A stretch of 64,000 nucleotides of DNA, taken from the NCBI GenBank assembly GCA_004352715.1, contig SCFE01000058.1:62001-126000 (forward strand). The letters run 5' to 3'. Shown here piece after piece: positions 22,434 to 34,590 of the stretch. The notes under the pieces were generated by a model. The model saw only the letters and a program-made list of their open reading frames with translations, was not told the DNA's origin and searched no databases. The translations under genes and the position numbers were made by a program. Positions within the stretch are counted from its first letter, which is position 1. Each line of letters begins with the position of its first letter. The stretch is from Hofstenia miamia. Its lineage: Eukaryota > Xenacoelomorpha > Acoela.

Positions 22434-24560
22434 ATTCGTATTTACAATATTAACAAACATGAAAACAACTAGTCAACACAAAAAGTGCATGATCTGGCCA
22501 ACAACTACCAACTGATGTTACACTACCATAAACATTATTGTTGTACCAATTAATTTTCTTTAGGTTGATATGAAGTACAGTATTGAAATGGTATTCATTG
22601 AACGTAGTTTAATGATTAAAATATGTAACCAATGATATATTATGCTATTTCTTTGCATCTGTGAAATTTATCAATCATAAAATCATCATTTTCAGCATTG
22701 CTCTTAACATTAAGCAGATATTATAGACATTTCAAATTTAATAAAATTCTCACAATATCTAATCAAATTTGAATTTTCTTATATACTAATTTAGGTTGTC
22801 CTTTTACATGGTCATTTAAAATAAATGGAAGCAAGCAAAATTTGACAATACCAGGGGAAGTAAATTTAATGCTAATTGAAATCAATGATTACCATCACAA
22901 CTACATCATTGTGAAATTTTAATGAATAAATTACTTTATCTTGACAGTTTTTCAACTAATATTTTAGGAGGGAAAAATATTTCTCATGCAGTGTGAATGT
23001 TCATTTAAAAAATTTATTAAATCAATCAACACACCATTTTTAAGATCAATTGAAATTATTCCACAAATTTGAACAAGAAGTAATTCTAAGTATATATTTA
23101 AAAAAAGTTGTCTTCTTATTTGACATTTTTTGCATGCTGTAAAAAATACTAAGTATAATGAAAAATTTCAAAAAAATTTGAATGTTCCTCTTTCCCTAGA
23201 ATGAGTGTACAAAGAAATGTTAAATGTGAACTTGATTGTAATTTACATTAAACTTGGGGATTTGCAACATATGTACATACTATACAATTCTTTGCATTAG
23301 TTAAAATTTCAAGTAATTGTCCATTAACATTTAGGAAGGAATGCATTTTCACTTGGACATTAAACTGTTTTCATACCTTTAAATAGGCCTTTAGATAATG
23401 GGGAAATGTTTGATGAAAATTGTTAAATTCCACATCATTACATTCACAGTGTGTGTTTGGAAATTTTCCTGAAAGTTGAATATCATAATCATTTTTNATT
23501 CGTATTTACAATATTAACAAACATGAAAACAACTAGTCAACACAAAAAGTGCATGATCTGGCCAACAACTACCAACTGATGTTACACTACCATAAACATT
23601 ATTGTTGTACCAATTAATTTTCTTTAGGTTGATATGAAGTACAGTATTGAAATGGTATTCATTGAACGTAGTTTAATGATTAAAATATGTAACCAATGAT
23701 ATATTATGCTATTTCTTTGCATCTGTGAAATTTATCAATCATAAAATCATCATTTTCAGCATTGCTCTTAACATTAAGCAGATATTATAGACATTTCAAA
23801 TTTAATAAAATTCTCACAATATCTAATCAAATTTGAATTTTCTTATATACTAATTTAGGTTGTCCTTTTACATGGTCATTTAAAATAAATGGAAGCAAGC
23901 AAAATTTGACAATACCAGGGGAAGTAAATTTAATGCTAATTGAAATCAATGATTACCATCACAACTACATCATTGTGAAATTTTAATGAATAAATTACTT
24001 TATCTTGACAGTTTTTCAACTAATATTTTAGGAGGGAAAAATATTTCTCATGCAGTGTGAATGTTCATTTAAAAAATTTATTAAATCAATCAACACACCA
24101 TTTTTAAGATCAATTGAAATTATTCCACAAATTTGAACAAGAAGTAATTCTAAGTATATATTTAAAAAAAGTTGTCTTCTTATTTGACATTTTTTGCATG
24201 CTGTAAAAAATACTAAGTATAATGAAAAATTTCAAAAAAATTTGAATGTTCCTCTTTCCCTAGAATGAGTGTACAAAGAAATGTTAAATGTGAACTTGAT
24301 TGTAATTTACATTAAACTTGGGGATTTGCAACATATGTACATACTATACAATTCTTTGCATTAGTTAAAATTTCAAGTAATTGTCCATTAACATTTAGGA
24401 AGGAATGCATTTTCACTTGGACATTAAACTGTTTTCATACCTTTAAATAGGCCTTTAGATAATGGGGAAATGTTTGATGAAAATTGTTAAATTCCACATC
24501 ATTACATTCACAGTGTGTGTTTGGAAATTTTCCTGAAAGTTGAATATCATAATCATTTTT
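22434..24560. repeat. 1063-bp duplication separated by a single N (likely assembly artefact)
   Basis: 22434-23496 and 23498-24560 appear identical wherever compared, with only N at 23497 between them. A perfect tandem duplication joined by one N suggests an unmerged overlap or two haplotypes placed in series. The left copy carries a partial slice of the copy 4 pseudogene for that reason. Confidence 0.9.
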
Positions 24561-24735
24561 GTAGAAACAGCAAAGCAACAGGAAATGTGGAAAATAAGGC
24601 AAACAGTGAGACTAATGAATGTGAAGAGAATTATTGTTGCACAAATAAACTGTGAAAAGTGACTATAATTACAATTACAGCAATGTTGTCTACAGCTATT
24701 ATTGTTTGTTATAATTTGCAAAGCATACTCAAATT
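24430..24735 (-). pseudogene. PPxY membrane-protein family, copy 4 (degenerate)
   Basis: The minus strand from about 24721 encodes CRQHCCNCNYS, then a hydrophobic stretch ending FISLTVCLIFHISCCFAV that aligns with LTVCLPCIFLVLYCCFAV of copy 3. After a frameshift in an A-run, the next frame gives NDYDIQLSGKFPN and DVEFNNFHQTFPHYLKAYLK, aligning with NDIHPSRRFSS and DEFNHFHVSRPFIKPPSYEE of copy 3. The prolines of the first PPxY are lost and the rest of the tail is absent. It lies inside the CpG-poor block and so looks like an old silenced copy. Confidence 0.7.
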
Positions 24736-24739
24736 TAAA

Positions 24740-25550
24740 TTCAATTATTATATAGCCTCATAATTTTCTAAACTGATATTTAATTGCTTAGCCTAATTTA
24801 CATTTGACCAAAGCAGTCAATACTTCTACAATGTCAAATGTAGCATAATCCAAGGCATAATGCTGCTAAGAAGAGAAGATCAAAGGATTAGTCAGAACTA
24901 AGATCAAATTATGATTTATTGATTGTAAACAATTTAAAGTTAATTATCATCATTATGTTTGTAATATGCAACTAAGAAACAAGATAGCAAATTAGTATTT
25001 GTTGACAAATAATTTGACTAAACAAAGGGAACAAAAATGCTTCCATTATTTTTAGCCATTTTTGGCAGACAAATAAATTCAAATTTGAACAACAGGTACT
25101 TTTTGAATTCAACTATAAATAGAGTGAGAATCAATTTGGCAACTGTTGAAGTAAATTCTTTGAAAATCTTATCTTCAGATTTTATTCAGTTTGCTTACTT
25201 ATAAATCATGTCAAGCTAAATGGTAGATGCAGTAGTAGTGGCTTGGGCACACAATTGGAGCAATTTGAGGGTCCTTGATCCAAGCCATTAACCTGCATTT
25301 ATGTTAGGTGTACGAATAGGAGTTTTACTCCATTTAGCTGACTATTGATTCAATCATCTGCATGTATTAAATAATTAATTATCAAAGAAAGGGCTAGGAA
25401 GCCTACTGTAGGTTATATCTATATTACATTGTCTAATTAGGTGACCTATAAATAGACTGATAAAATGACCATGCATATACTATTATATAAATGTAAGGTA
25501 GGAAGGTGCAAGTAACTAATTATTTTATTTATCTATGTTAATTAAAGCCA
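24740..25550. other. CpG-poor intergenic DNA upstream of the gypsy remnant
   Basis: No gene seen. It may include part of a 5' LTR of the element that follows, but no LTR ends could be defined. Confidence 0.35.
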
Positions 25551-25587
25551 GGGGTTAGGGATAGGGTTAGGGTTAGGGTTAGGGTTA
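25551..25587 (+). repeat. Interstitial telomere-type repeat (TTAGGG)n
   Basis: GGGGTTAGGGATAGGG is followed by three further GTTAGG-phase units, about five TTAGGG units with one variant (GATAGG). TTAGGG is the telomere unit of most non-insect, non-nematode animals. The array lies about 540 bp upstream of the start of the gypsy gag-like frame. Confidence 0.95.
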
Positions 25588-26130
25588 CATCCAGCCTTGA
25601 GAGCTGCACCAAGTTAGGATAAGGAACACATAAGTTACTTCATTGAGCTGAGACTTGAAACTACTCCAACAACAATGGAGGCTCACAGATGTGGATTGGT
25701 TCAGAGATCAGAATCGGCCAGAGGCCATAGTGGAATCACAGAGAAGAACTGCAATAACAGTGTGCCTAAATAGTATGGAGTTACTTAAAGTTAATGCAAG
25801 TTAATAACAATGTATCTCATGTCAGAGTAAAGAATTAATATCAGTGCATCCCTACCCACATCCAACAGGAAACAATGATTTAAAAGAATAATTAACTCTG
25901 TTGATGCCTGGTAGCAGATGCTACATGGTGACCATGACAGATAAGAACAAGAAGAAGAATTAACCCAACACTCTAACTCAGGACTTGGAATCAATAGTAA
26001 GAAAAGAGGAAAACACACATGCAAAGAACCTAATACAACATATAGTCAGTTACCATTACTACACCTAACTTAAAGCAGGTTCAAAGACAAGAATAGCACT
26101 AAACTGCTAGCCACTACTAATTGTAAATCA

Positions 26131-27560
26131 AAATGACAAACACAAGAGGAAGGAAAGGTAGTGCCAAGAAAGGCACAAGCAAGACAACCCCCCACCCCAA
26201 GGAGGACTTGATCTGAAACAGATGTATCCCCCATGAACTGGAAACCTTACACATGTCCCCAGCAACAGGATCCAGTGAAGTCCTAAATATTTTAAGACAG
26301 ACAAATGAAACAGAAACAGTACTAAGATCTGAAATATAATTGTTGGTGGAAAGAATGGTGAAACTGGAACAAGAGAACAAAAACACAATGAGTGAACTAA
26401 AAATTGAAATGGACAATCACTTAGTAAACCAAAGCAAAACTTTCAAGAAAGACATCAAAGCACTAACAACACTGTTAACACAATCAAACAAATGCTTCCA
26501 GGAGCAGAATGCAAAATCTGAAAGTGTATGTAAACAATTAGAAGATGCAAACAGGCAGCTAATTTTGGACAATGACATACAGGCTCAAGAAATAGAACAG
26601 CTCAAGGAGAAGCTCAGGTCAACAGAGCTGGACAGAGACAAAAACCATGAGAACCAACAACAAGAGCTAGAAGAGTTGAGATACAAACTGAGAGCAATAC
26701 AAGAAAATGAAGAGGAAAACCCAAAGACAACAAGAATGCATGAGATAACAGTTCAGCAAATGAAAGAGAGGAGCCTACAGGCATCACCCACAAATTTCAA
26801 AAAATGATTTATGGAAGCAGAAGAAGAAGAGGAAGCAGAGAAGAAAAAAATCATTGACAAAATTACAAAAGCAGTGATGAACCAACTCACAATAGACAAA
26901 CAAACAAATGTAAGAAGGAGACCAAACTATGAGAGCTCAATGTTACCAGAATACAGTCACAATGACACAATACCATGCAAGGCAACTTTGCCAAAATTCA
27001 ATGAGAAGGTCAACAACTACTATCCAACATTTCTTAAATGGCTGCAAATGTTTGAAATTACAATGGCTGAAATGAAAGTAAATCAACTGGCAGCAGCTGC
27101 AAGATTCCCATTATACTTAACAGGAGTGGCATCCCAACACTACCTACTCTTAGATACTGATACAAAATGAGACTACAAACTGCTAATTAGAGACTTTGTA
27201 GATTACTATGAGAACGAAATTTTCAAAAATCAGTACCAAATTATACTGAATTCAACAAAGATGAGAAAGACAGATGACATACAAAATTACATCCAGCAGG
27301 TGGAGTGATTGAGGAAATAAATACTCAAAATATGGTCTTTTCTTCCACATCTGCAAGGGAATGCCAGAGAACATTCAGACCCAATTTGAAATGAAATGTG
27401 ACATTGATGACAAATTGGAGAAAATGATTCGGAAAGCCATAGACATACAAGCAACAATCAAAAATAACACCTGCATCTATGAAAAACATTATGGAATAAA
27501 GAAAAGCAAACAGAATGGCAGAACATTTATAAAACACAGACAGGGAGCATGAAAGCTTTC
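26131..27560 (+). pseudogene. gag-like polyprotein, broken
   Basis: An ATG at 26131 starts a basic N-terminus (MTNTRGRKGSAKKGTSKTT), soon broken by a stop. After a frameshift, 26340-26807 encodes a Glu/Lys/Gln-rich region predicted to be coiled coil. The same frame continues after a TGA at 26805-26807, and 26990-27170 holds the conserved gypsy gag core (LPKFNEKVN.., FLKWLQMFEITM, ARFPLYLTGVA). More stops occur at 27168-27170 and near 27306. Most breaks are TGA or TAA replacing likely Arg, Trp or Gln codons, i.e. C-to-T or G-to-A changes. Gag would form the particle that packages element RNA; this copy cannot. Confidence 0.8.
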
Positions 27561-27611
27561 AAGGAAAAGAAGACAGAGAAGTTTGGCAACATAAAAAGGT
27601 AATAGGGAAAA

Positions 27612-27800
27612 TTGAAGAAAATTAGAGAAAGAGACATTAAGTGCTACAACTGTGGACAGAATGGACACAGAAAAGATGAATGTAGGAAACAAATCAATAT
27701 GATCAGAGAAGAGGAACCATATTACAAAGATGAGGATGTAATTGAGTCTGAAGCAGAATTTTTGGAAGATCCCCAAATGGAAGAAAAATCAGAAAATTAG
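27612..27800 (+). pseudogene. CCHC zinc-knuckle (nucleocapsid) segment
   Basis: KCYNCGQNGHRKDEC at 27639-27683 fits C-x2-C-x4-H-x4-C exactly, the retroelement nucleocapsid knuckle that binds RNA. An acidic stretch follows (EEEPYYKDEDVIESEAEF), then a stop. Confidence 0.9.
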
Positions 27801-27889
27801 CTCAAGTGCTGACTCCAAAAAATTGAGCACTGATAATGATCATGATGAACTTGGACAATATCAACACAATAACAATAACAATAAATGGA

Positions 27890-28230
27890 ATATTAACAAA
27901 GGCAACAATCAAACAGGAGTGGCAACATTGATAATAACAGACAAGCGTGCAAAGAAACTGGGATTTAAATGAGATTTGGAATGATCAAACAAAAGACTAA
28001 TCAATGCATCCAGAGAATAAATAGATACAAAAGGCAAGCTCAACACAGTACAAATCAAGATAGCAAATACAACCTTCAAACAATTGCTAGTAGTAATAGA
28101 CACTCACAACAATTTATTGTTGTATGAGGTGATACTAGGCAATGACTTCCAAACAAAGAATCAATGTGTAATAAATTACTCCAATAGAACAATTAAATTG
28201 AGGATAGAAGAAATCAAAACTGAGTAGCAA
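27890..28230 (+). pseudogene. Retropepsin-like protease remnant
   Basis: QTGVATLIITDKRAKKLGF at about 27910-27970 occupies the place of the active-site loop of gypsy proteases (D-T/S-G-A) followed by the ..A..LG segment; the catalytic Asp is replaced by Gln here. Further on, VILGNDFQ near 28128-28153 matches the I-L-G-x-D-F motif near the protease C-terminus. Stops lie between the two. Confidence 0.65.
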
Positions 28231-28860
28231 GAAGGAAAGCTATCAGCAATAGCATTTGAACTGGAAGAAGATATCAAACTGCAGCTGTATCAGTGGAGGA
28301 TGCGTGAAATTAAAGCAGAAGAAGATATCACAGCAGAGATAATGATCTATGATAACAAAGGGATCAATTTGAAAAGAGTCTCAATGCCATCAACTGTGTT
28401 CACCATAAAACATGGAAGAGGGAGAATACTGATACTAAACACAACTAATCATAATATCAACATAAGGAGAACAAATGTAAGAATACTTGGAAAGTATGTC
28501 AAATCAAGCATCAAAGCCATCTGGAAAACAATTGAAGACATTGATGAGCAGAGTAGTTTGTATGGTCAACTTGAGGACTTTCAAACAAAAACAAGAGGTA
28601 CTCCACACTGCTGATTCAAGGGCAAGTGGACAAAACCATCAATGCAGCAAGTACTCCCCACAGCATATTTGAGGGCAGAGGGATTAAAGCAAGTGAGGAA
28701 GATCAGTATAAAACACTGGATTTGTTGGAGGAGGAATACCAACACCTGAACGAAACACAATTACAACAGCTTAGAGAGGTGCTAGAGAGACACAAACAGA
28801 TATTCAATTACAGAGAGATAAGCATGGTCCAGGCTACACAAACACAATTGCACATATGAT

Positions 28861-31800
28861 TAATTAAATACTAGTTGTGAACAAAAAAATTGTTTTTTTG
28901 CATACAATTCAAAACTCATTTTGTGTATGACACATTTGCTTTAAAAATGTACTTTCTATAAAAAGCATTTCAATAAATAACAAAAAAGTAAAAAATTTGG
29001 AAACACTAAGAAAGTAAAAACATTGGGTTCTCAAAATGGGATTTTGTACATGACACTTGTTCTTTGAGAACCTTCACCTCAAAAATTCATTAATGCAAGA
29101 AAAAATTTACAAATTGGACTATAAAAAATATTCTCTTTGAATAAATTTCAATATTTTTCTATTAAATACATTGTAGTTGAAATTTGCTACTTTTTAATAT
29201 TCTATGATTTGAGGGCATCAAGTGATAGCATGAAATTTGCTAAGAATCAAAATTCAGAGGTTACTTATGAAAATTCCAACCTATTCTACTTAGGAAAAAT
29301 AAAGGAATTGAGCAGTTTTGGCCATCCAATAGAGTTAAATCAGGATGATGGAAATAACTTTAATCAATATTTTAGGTTAAATAAAAAGTGTGAAGACCTA
29401 AATGAAGTTTAAGTTGTGTTCTAACTTAACACTCAGTGTGCTTTCTGTTCATCAATGTTGGTTTAAATATATATACCTACAATGAAAAGGCATCTTAAAA
29501 CTGACTTCTCATATTGCATCTCATCTAAATCAGTATAATCAAGTGATAGTGTTGTAATTAGAGTTGGACATTGCTAGGTAGTTAACCTGCCCTGAGCTAT
29601 GAACATGTTTAACCTGTTTTGATTTTACTCAGATTTAGCATGGCAAAACACAAATTTGGTAGACATGTAGCAAACACATATATGAAATATTATATGCTGT
29701 TTATATTAAATAAAAAGCTTAGTGTTACAATAGGATAAACTTGAATAAATTGTAGTGCTGTTTTGTGCAAAATATATTTTGATATTAATGTATGTTGTGG
29801 GAAATTTTGTCCTATCAACCTGATTAACATATCCAGAATGCCTAACATTAGTTGAAGCATATTCAGTAGCCTCCTTCATAAGGCAATTATTCAGTATCTA
29901 GCATAACTAGAAATAAATTTACAAAATTCACAGCAATTATGAGTAAAAAAATGTATTATCAAATCCTTAAAAGAATGGTATTCTTACAATAAAACTAAAT
30001 GACACTGTTCAGCAACAGTTGCAATCTTTAGCAAGATCCCATGTTTTCTAGACATAGATAACACACATGAACTTAAATATTAAAATAAAAAACACTGTGA
30101 AATCTAATGTCTCAGCTTTTTGAAATATACCTAGAAGTACATCATTATAGAATGTTGATTATAAGATCTTTTTTATGTTTCTCTTGTATTGCAATTCTAT
30201 TTTAGTTCCAGTAGCATGTAAAGAAATACTGAAATTTGTCACCATTAATTGTGTTTGAAGAAAGTCTGCACTAGTGATAAAATTAAGCTTGAATGAAGAT
30301 CAATAACATTAAATGGGTCATTCAAAGTTTTATCATATGTACAATAAAATATTTATCAGAATATTTTTTATGAAATCTAGCATAATTTTTTATCACTTAG
30401 TATAGATTACAAATTTAATAAGCAACTGCTTTTTAAGTCATAGACTAAATTTTGATACTTATGTTATATTTATGATTAATTTTCTTATATTTGGTCAAAA
30501 AGATATGCTGGGTTGATCTCAAGGTTCTGTATGTCAGTTTGAAGTTTCCTTATGTCAGTAAAAAGTACCAACAATGATATTAGTATTTTCCAAATTTTAA
30601 ATGCAAGATTAATATAAATATTTTTTGACCAATAGTAATTAAAGCATAGGAAAATTTGAAATACTGAAATAGCAGATAGAGTTTGGAATTTGTATATAAA
30701 TTGAACTTAAAATTTATTGTGAGGATCATTGACATTTAGCTACAAGTCTTAATTTCTTGTTTTAATCTTTTGAAAATTCACATATTTTTTACTCATACAG
30801 AATCTACATACAATTTTTGGTTTATTTTGTAATTATAATTTATTGAATTTTATGTATACAATAATGAATGCCTAAGTGCCTGAAAGGCTTTGAGAGTGGT
30901 GATTATCCAGTGGAATGCGACTTTGCTGGGCCCACTCATGAATGAAATTAGGTGTACATATAATTAGAAGTAAATTATTGACCAGTCATGCATATTCATA
31001 AAATTTATAAAGCAAAATGCAGCACTTAGGTGAGGTGAGAATCTTTTGAAATCAAACAAATAACACTATTGATTATATATTTAACTAGTTTTGTGCATTG
31101 ACTGTTTAAATTGAGTAACTACTGGAAGTCAGCCAAAGGTTGTGTTGGTCTGCTGAAATTAATTCAGAAGAATTATTGAATATGTAGTTACCTAAATTAC
31201 ATTAGTTAATTTATTGCTAAAATGCTATCATAGATATCTTTTGCCTGTAGCAGGTTCCTAAAAATAAGTTAATAGGGATCTCCTGCAAGAACAGATGTTA
31301 CATTACATACACATAGTTACTAAAAATAATAATGCTTTACATATGTCAAATTGTTAGTATAGTAATGTATTAGGCTCAGTGTTACTCACATTCACACAAT
31401 TCTTGAAAGTGCAACTCCTCCATAGTTAAAGATAATAATGAATAAAAATTAGAAATGTAAGAAAGCTTAATGAAAACCTGGATACTTCTAATATCAAATT
31501 GGATTTTTTTATTTACAACAATAAGAAATAATTAAGAACACAAAAAGAACCAAAGGTAATTAAGTTTTTGAATAATAATAAATTGAATGATAACTAGAGA
31601 AAAATGAATAATAAGTAATTATCAAGGTCAGATAAAAAACACTAAAAAGATGAATTAGTAAAAATCAATAAACTGGAACTGATTAAAACCAAGAAAAAGG
31701 AAAAATAACCTAGTTGGTAATGTCTTTGCTTTTTAGCAGGATGCAATTTTCTCATTTGATAAAATGAAAGATGATGGTATCTGAATTTTCTCATATGATA

Positions 31801-33250
31801 ATTTTAGTATGGCTAAGAAAATAACTATAAAAGACTTTGGAATTTATTGATGTAAAATTATTTTGAGGCTATGGCATTTCATAATACACTAAATCTTCAA
31901 ACAATAGAGATATTTTTTATTTGTGACATCCTTGCTTTCATAAATTTATAGTATTATACTTCTATACTTCATAATGAAATACATAGTTCTTAAGTAACTG
32001 AACACTTTGCAGATGTTGACATTATGAGTAAACTGTTTTTGTAATCATGTTACTGTGATACTTTCTTGTTGGCTCTTGTGGTGGACACTACAGGTGATCA
32101 CCTTGTAGTGCCTCTACTAGATACATGGACTTAGTGTAAACACATTCTTATTTGTGTCAACAACCTTGATGTTATGTTAGTTATATTATGACATCTTACT
32201 TAGAATACTACAGATGTGATCTCTCCTGATCAGCTGCACTTTCTTCTACTTCTATGGTTGGATTTCTATTTTTCAGAGAGACCTGGATCTAGTTAATGTG
32301 CTTATATCCTTCTCAAACTCCTCTTTTTAGAATTATGCACTAAGATATTTATTTAATAAATTATCACAGTAATTCTATTTTTTCTTTAGAGTTTTATCAC
32401 AGAAATCCTCTGAGCTATAATTTGCTTTATCACAATGGATAAGGGGCAGCACACAAAAAATAAAACAAATTCAGAATAACGATGTAAAGCTTATATTATG
32501 AATTTTCACATAAGCCTTTAGTTTTCAGCTTGATATATCAAATTTTAGCAATTACTTTATTGTAAATTTAACCTAATAAGTAGTTTGCAACATGTTTTGG
32601 CTTTGCTTTTGTAATACTTATTATTGTTTATTTTGTAATCACAAAGTAAGAGTGATTACCAAGATTATTATAGTCTCACAATCACACTTGGTAACTACTT
32701 AACATATATTTGATTTCCTTTTGGATAAGATTCACATAACACTTTATGCATAAATCAGTCTAAACAGCTAATTGAAAAGAATACAAAAATGTTGAATTAG
32801 TTAGTTATGAACAAGATTTAATGTATCAAAAATTGACTGTCTTGTATTGCAAATTAACAAAGCACTAAAGAAACTACTAGGAGCTTCTTCAAAATAATTA
32901 ATTGAGGATATATTGTACAATATCAAAAATGTTTCAGTAATGTGTGCAACAAAACTATATAAGTAAACTTTAGCAAAGTCTTAGGAAATCAAACATAGAT
33001 TACTTTCAATTTAAGGGAAAATTCACATTTCAACTGAATTTGTTTTCAATATTCATTAAATTCAGCTGAAGACAAAGCTTTAATTTCAAATAGTCAAGAG
33101 TTAAATTTCACAATATTTTAAGCTTCAAAATATGTTTAGTCAAATATTTTTACATTCATTTTAATTTTTATCATTCCTTAAGTATATTGGGGGACTTTCA
33201 CCCAAAATTAAAAACTGCTAAAATGCTACTATATAGATGAATAATCAATA
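28861..33250. other. 4.4 kb AT-rich, CpG-depleted DNA without recognised genes
   Basis: Only a few CpG dinucleotides are visible over the whole stretch. No transposon protein, RNA gene or microsatellite was recognised. A 91-codon open frame at 29137-29412 has no initiator ATG and no recognised domain. Confidence 0.6.
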
Positions 33251-33603
33251 GAAAATTTTGTACAGTAGGCGTCCAGGGTTTCAATATTATTTATCTTTTA
33301 GATATTCAGTATTAAACGCTAATTTTTTATTTGAAGTCAGAGTATGAATATTTAGGACGAAGCAGTATGAGCTTAAATTAGTCGTCACAAAGGTTGACGT
33401 GTTTTATATTTATTCTTTATTATTGTTAATTCTAATACAAATAAGATTACGTTCCGACTTGGGATGCAAGGAAACTAAGTGTGTAGTTAGCATACTTCTT
33501 ATCAAGTTGTATATCAGGAATGTAAGCTACCCTGAAATATGATAATTCAACTTGAAATCTTAAATTCTAATTACAAAATGTAATGGAGCTATATCACATT
33601 CAT

Positions 33604-34590
33604 GGCGGATGCGTAAATTAGGTGTTTGGGAGGTTTAGTTTGGGAGTTTGAAAAGTTAATATTCTTTCATAGTATGTAGATGAAAAAATTATGAGTTTGG
33701 GAACTTGTCGATTAAGAATTTGGGCATTTGTTTAAATTATATCGATTACGAATAATAAATCGATTAAGGTTTCCCAATTATTTAATCGAATTATTGTTAA
33801 ACAATTTTAAGTTTTCAAGGTCCCAAACTTTCCCAAATGTTTACTCATTATGCAATGATTTTTCACCCTCTTAAACTTTCATTTTTGTTGATGAACTAAG
33901 ATTTCAAGCAAGCACTCTCCCAAAAAGAGGTCGATCCGTTGCAGGACAAAGAGCAACCGCTTCAGTTCTAGAAATATATCAATAGTAGCAGCGAGGAATA
34001 AGACAGGCCGTTATTATACAAGATAAATTACAGGCATGTGAAATTTTAAGATTTTCCAATATGTTTGAATGATAATTCAAAATAAATGTCATAAAAAATA
34101 TTAGGGATCCTCTTTGTGTCTTAGAAAAGGCTAGAATACATCATGCTACACTGATCTTTTGGATGTTTTCATTACTTTCTAAAACCTGTCTCTTCCTCTA
34201 CCCTATTGAGATTTTTTGCAAAATAGAAGAACTACGTAATTAGGCAACAATCGTCGAATAACACTCAATTAATAAATTCATTAAAAAATGACGTTTTGCG
34301 ATTACATCTGTAGATTGCGAAGCATCTTATAGGAATATGCTTAGGTTTTTTGGAGAAATCAGCAAATAGGGAGGAAATCAATAACTAAAGGTCGTTACAT
34401 TAAAGAATTTTGACATAAACTTATAATGGTATTTGATTTTTTAAACCGGCAAAAATGAATTTTTTCATTTTGTGTAATGAATTTTCAAAAGTATTTTTTT
34501 GCAGATTTTTAACGTTTTCAAGTTTCAAAATTCCTAAATTAAACTATCCCAAATTCCCAAGAGGTCCCAAACCCTGATCTGCACATCCGT
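33604..34590. mobile_element. Foldback-like segment with imperfect inverted ends
   Basis: The left end (CGGATGCGTAAATTAGGTG then TTTGGGA) is approximately the inverse of the right end (TCCCAAACCCTGATC then TGCACATCCG). Inner parts also match in inverse (TTAGTTTGGGAGTTTGAAAA against TTTCAAAATTCCTAAATTAA). It looks like an old non-autonomous DNA element of about 1 kb, superfamily unknown. Confidence 0.4.

Larger units (their letters stand above)
26131..28860 (+). mobile_element. Ty3/gypsy-like retrotransposon remnant (gag, protease, start of RT)
   Basis: In order on the plus strand: a gag-like region (26131-27700), a CCHC zinc knuckle (27642-27683), a retropepsin-like region (about 27900-28160), a linker (28297-28614) and the lead-in to RT (28700-28858, with LREVLERHKQIFNY as in the gypsy RT lead-in), where the element ends abruptly. 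RT catalytic motifs, RNase H and integrase are missing, and no LTR is seen. Stops break every domain. The plus strand is strongly A-rich and almost without CpG. The integrase remnant at 1-2000 could be from the same family, but is a separate piece in opposite orientation. Confidence 0.85.

Noticed and set aside
26117-26416. Minus-strand frames rich in Phe, Leu and Ser over the gag start
   Set aside because: Shadows of the A-rich gypsy gag coding strand.
29137-29412. 91-codon open frame
   Set aside because: No ATG start, no recognised motif, in a gene-free CpG-poor region.
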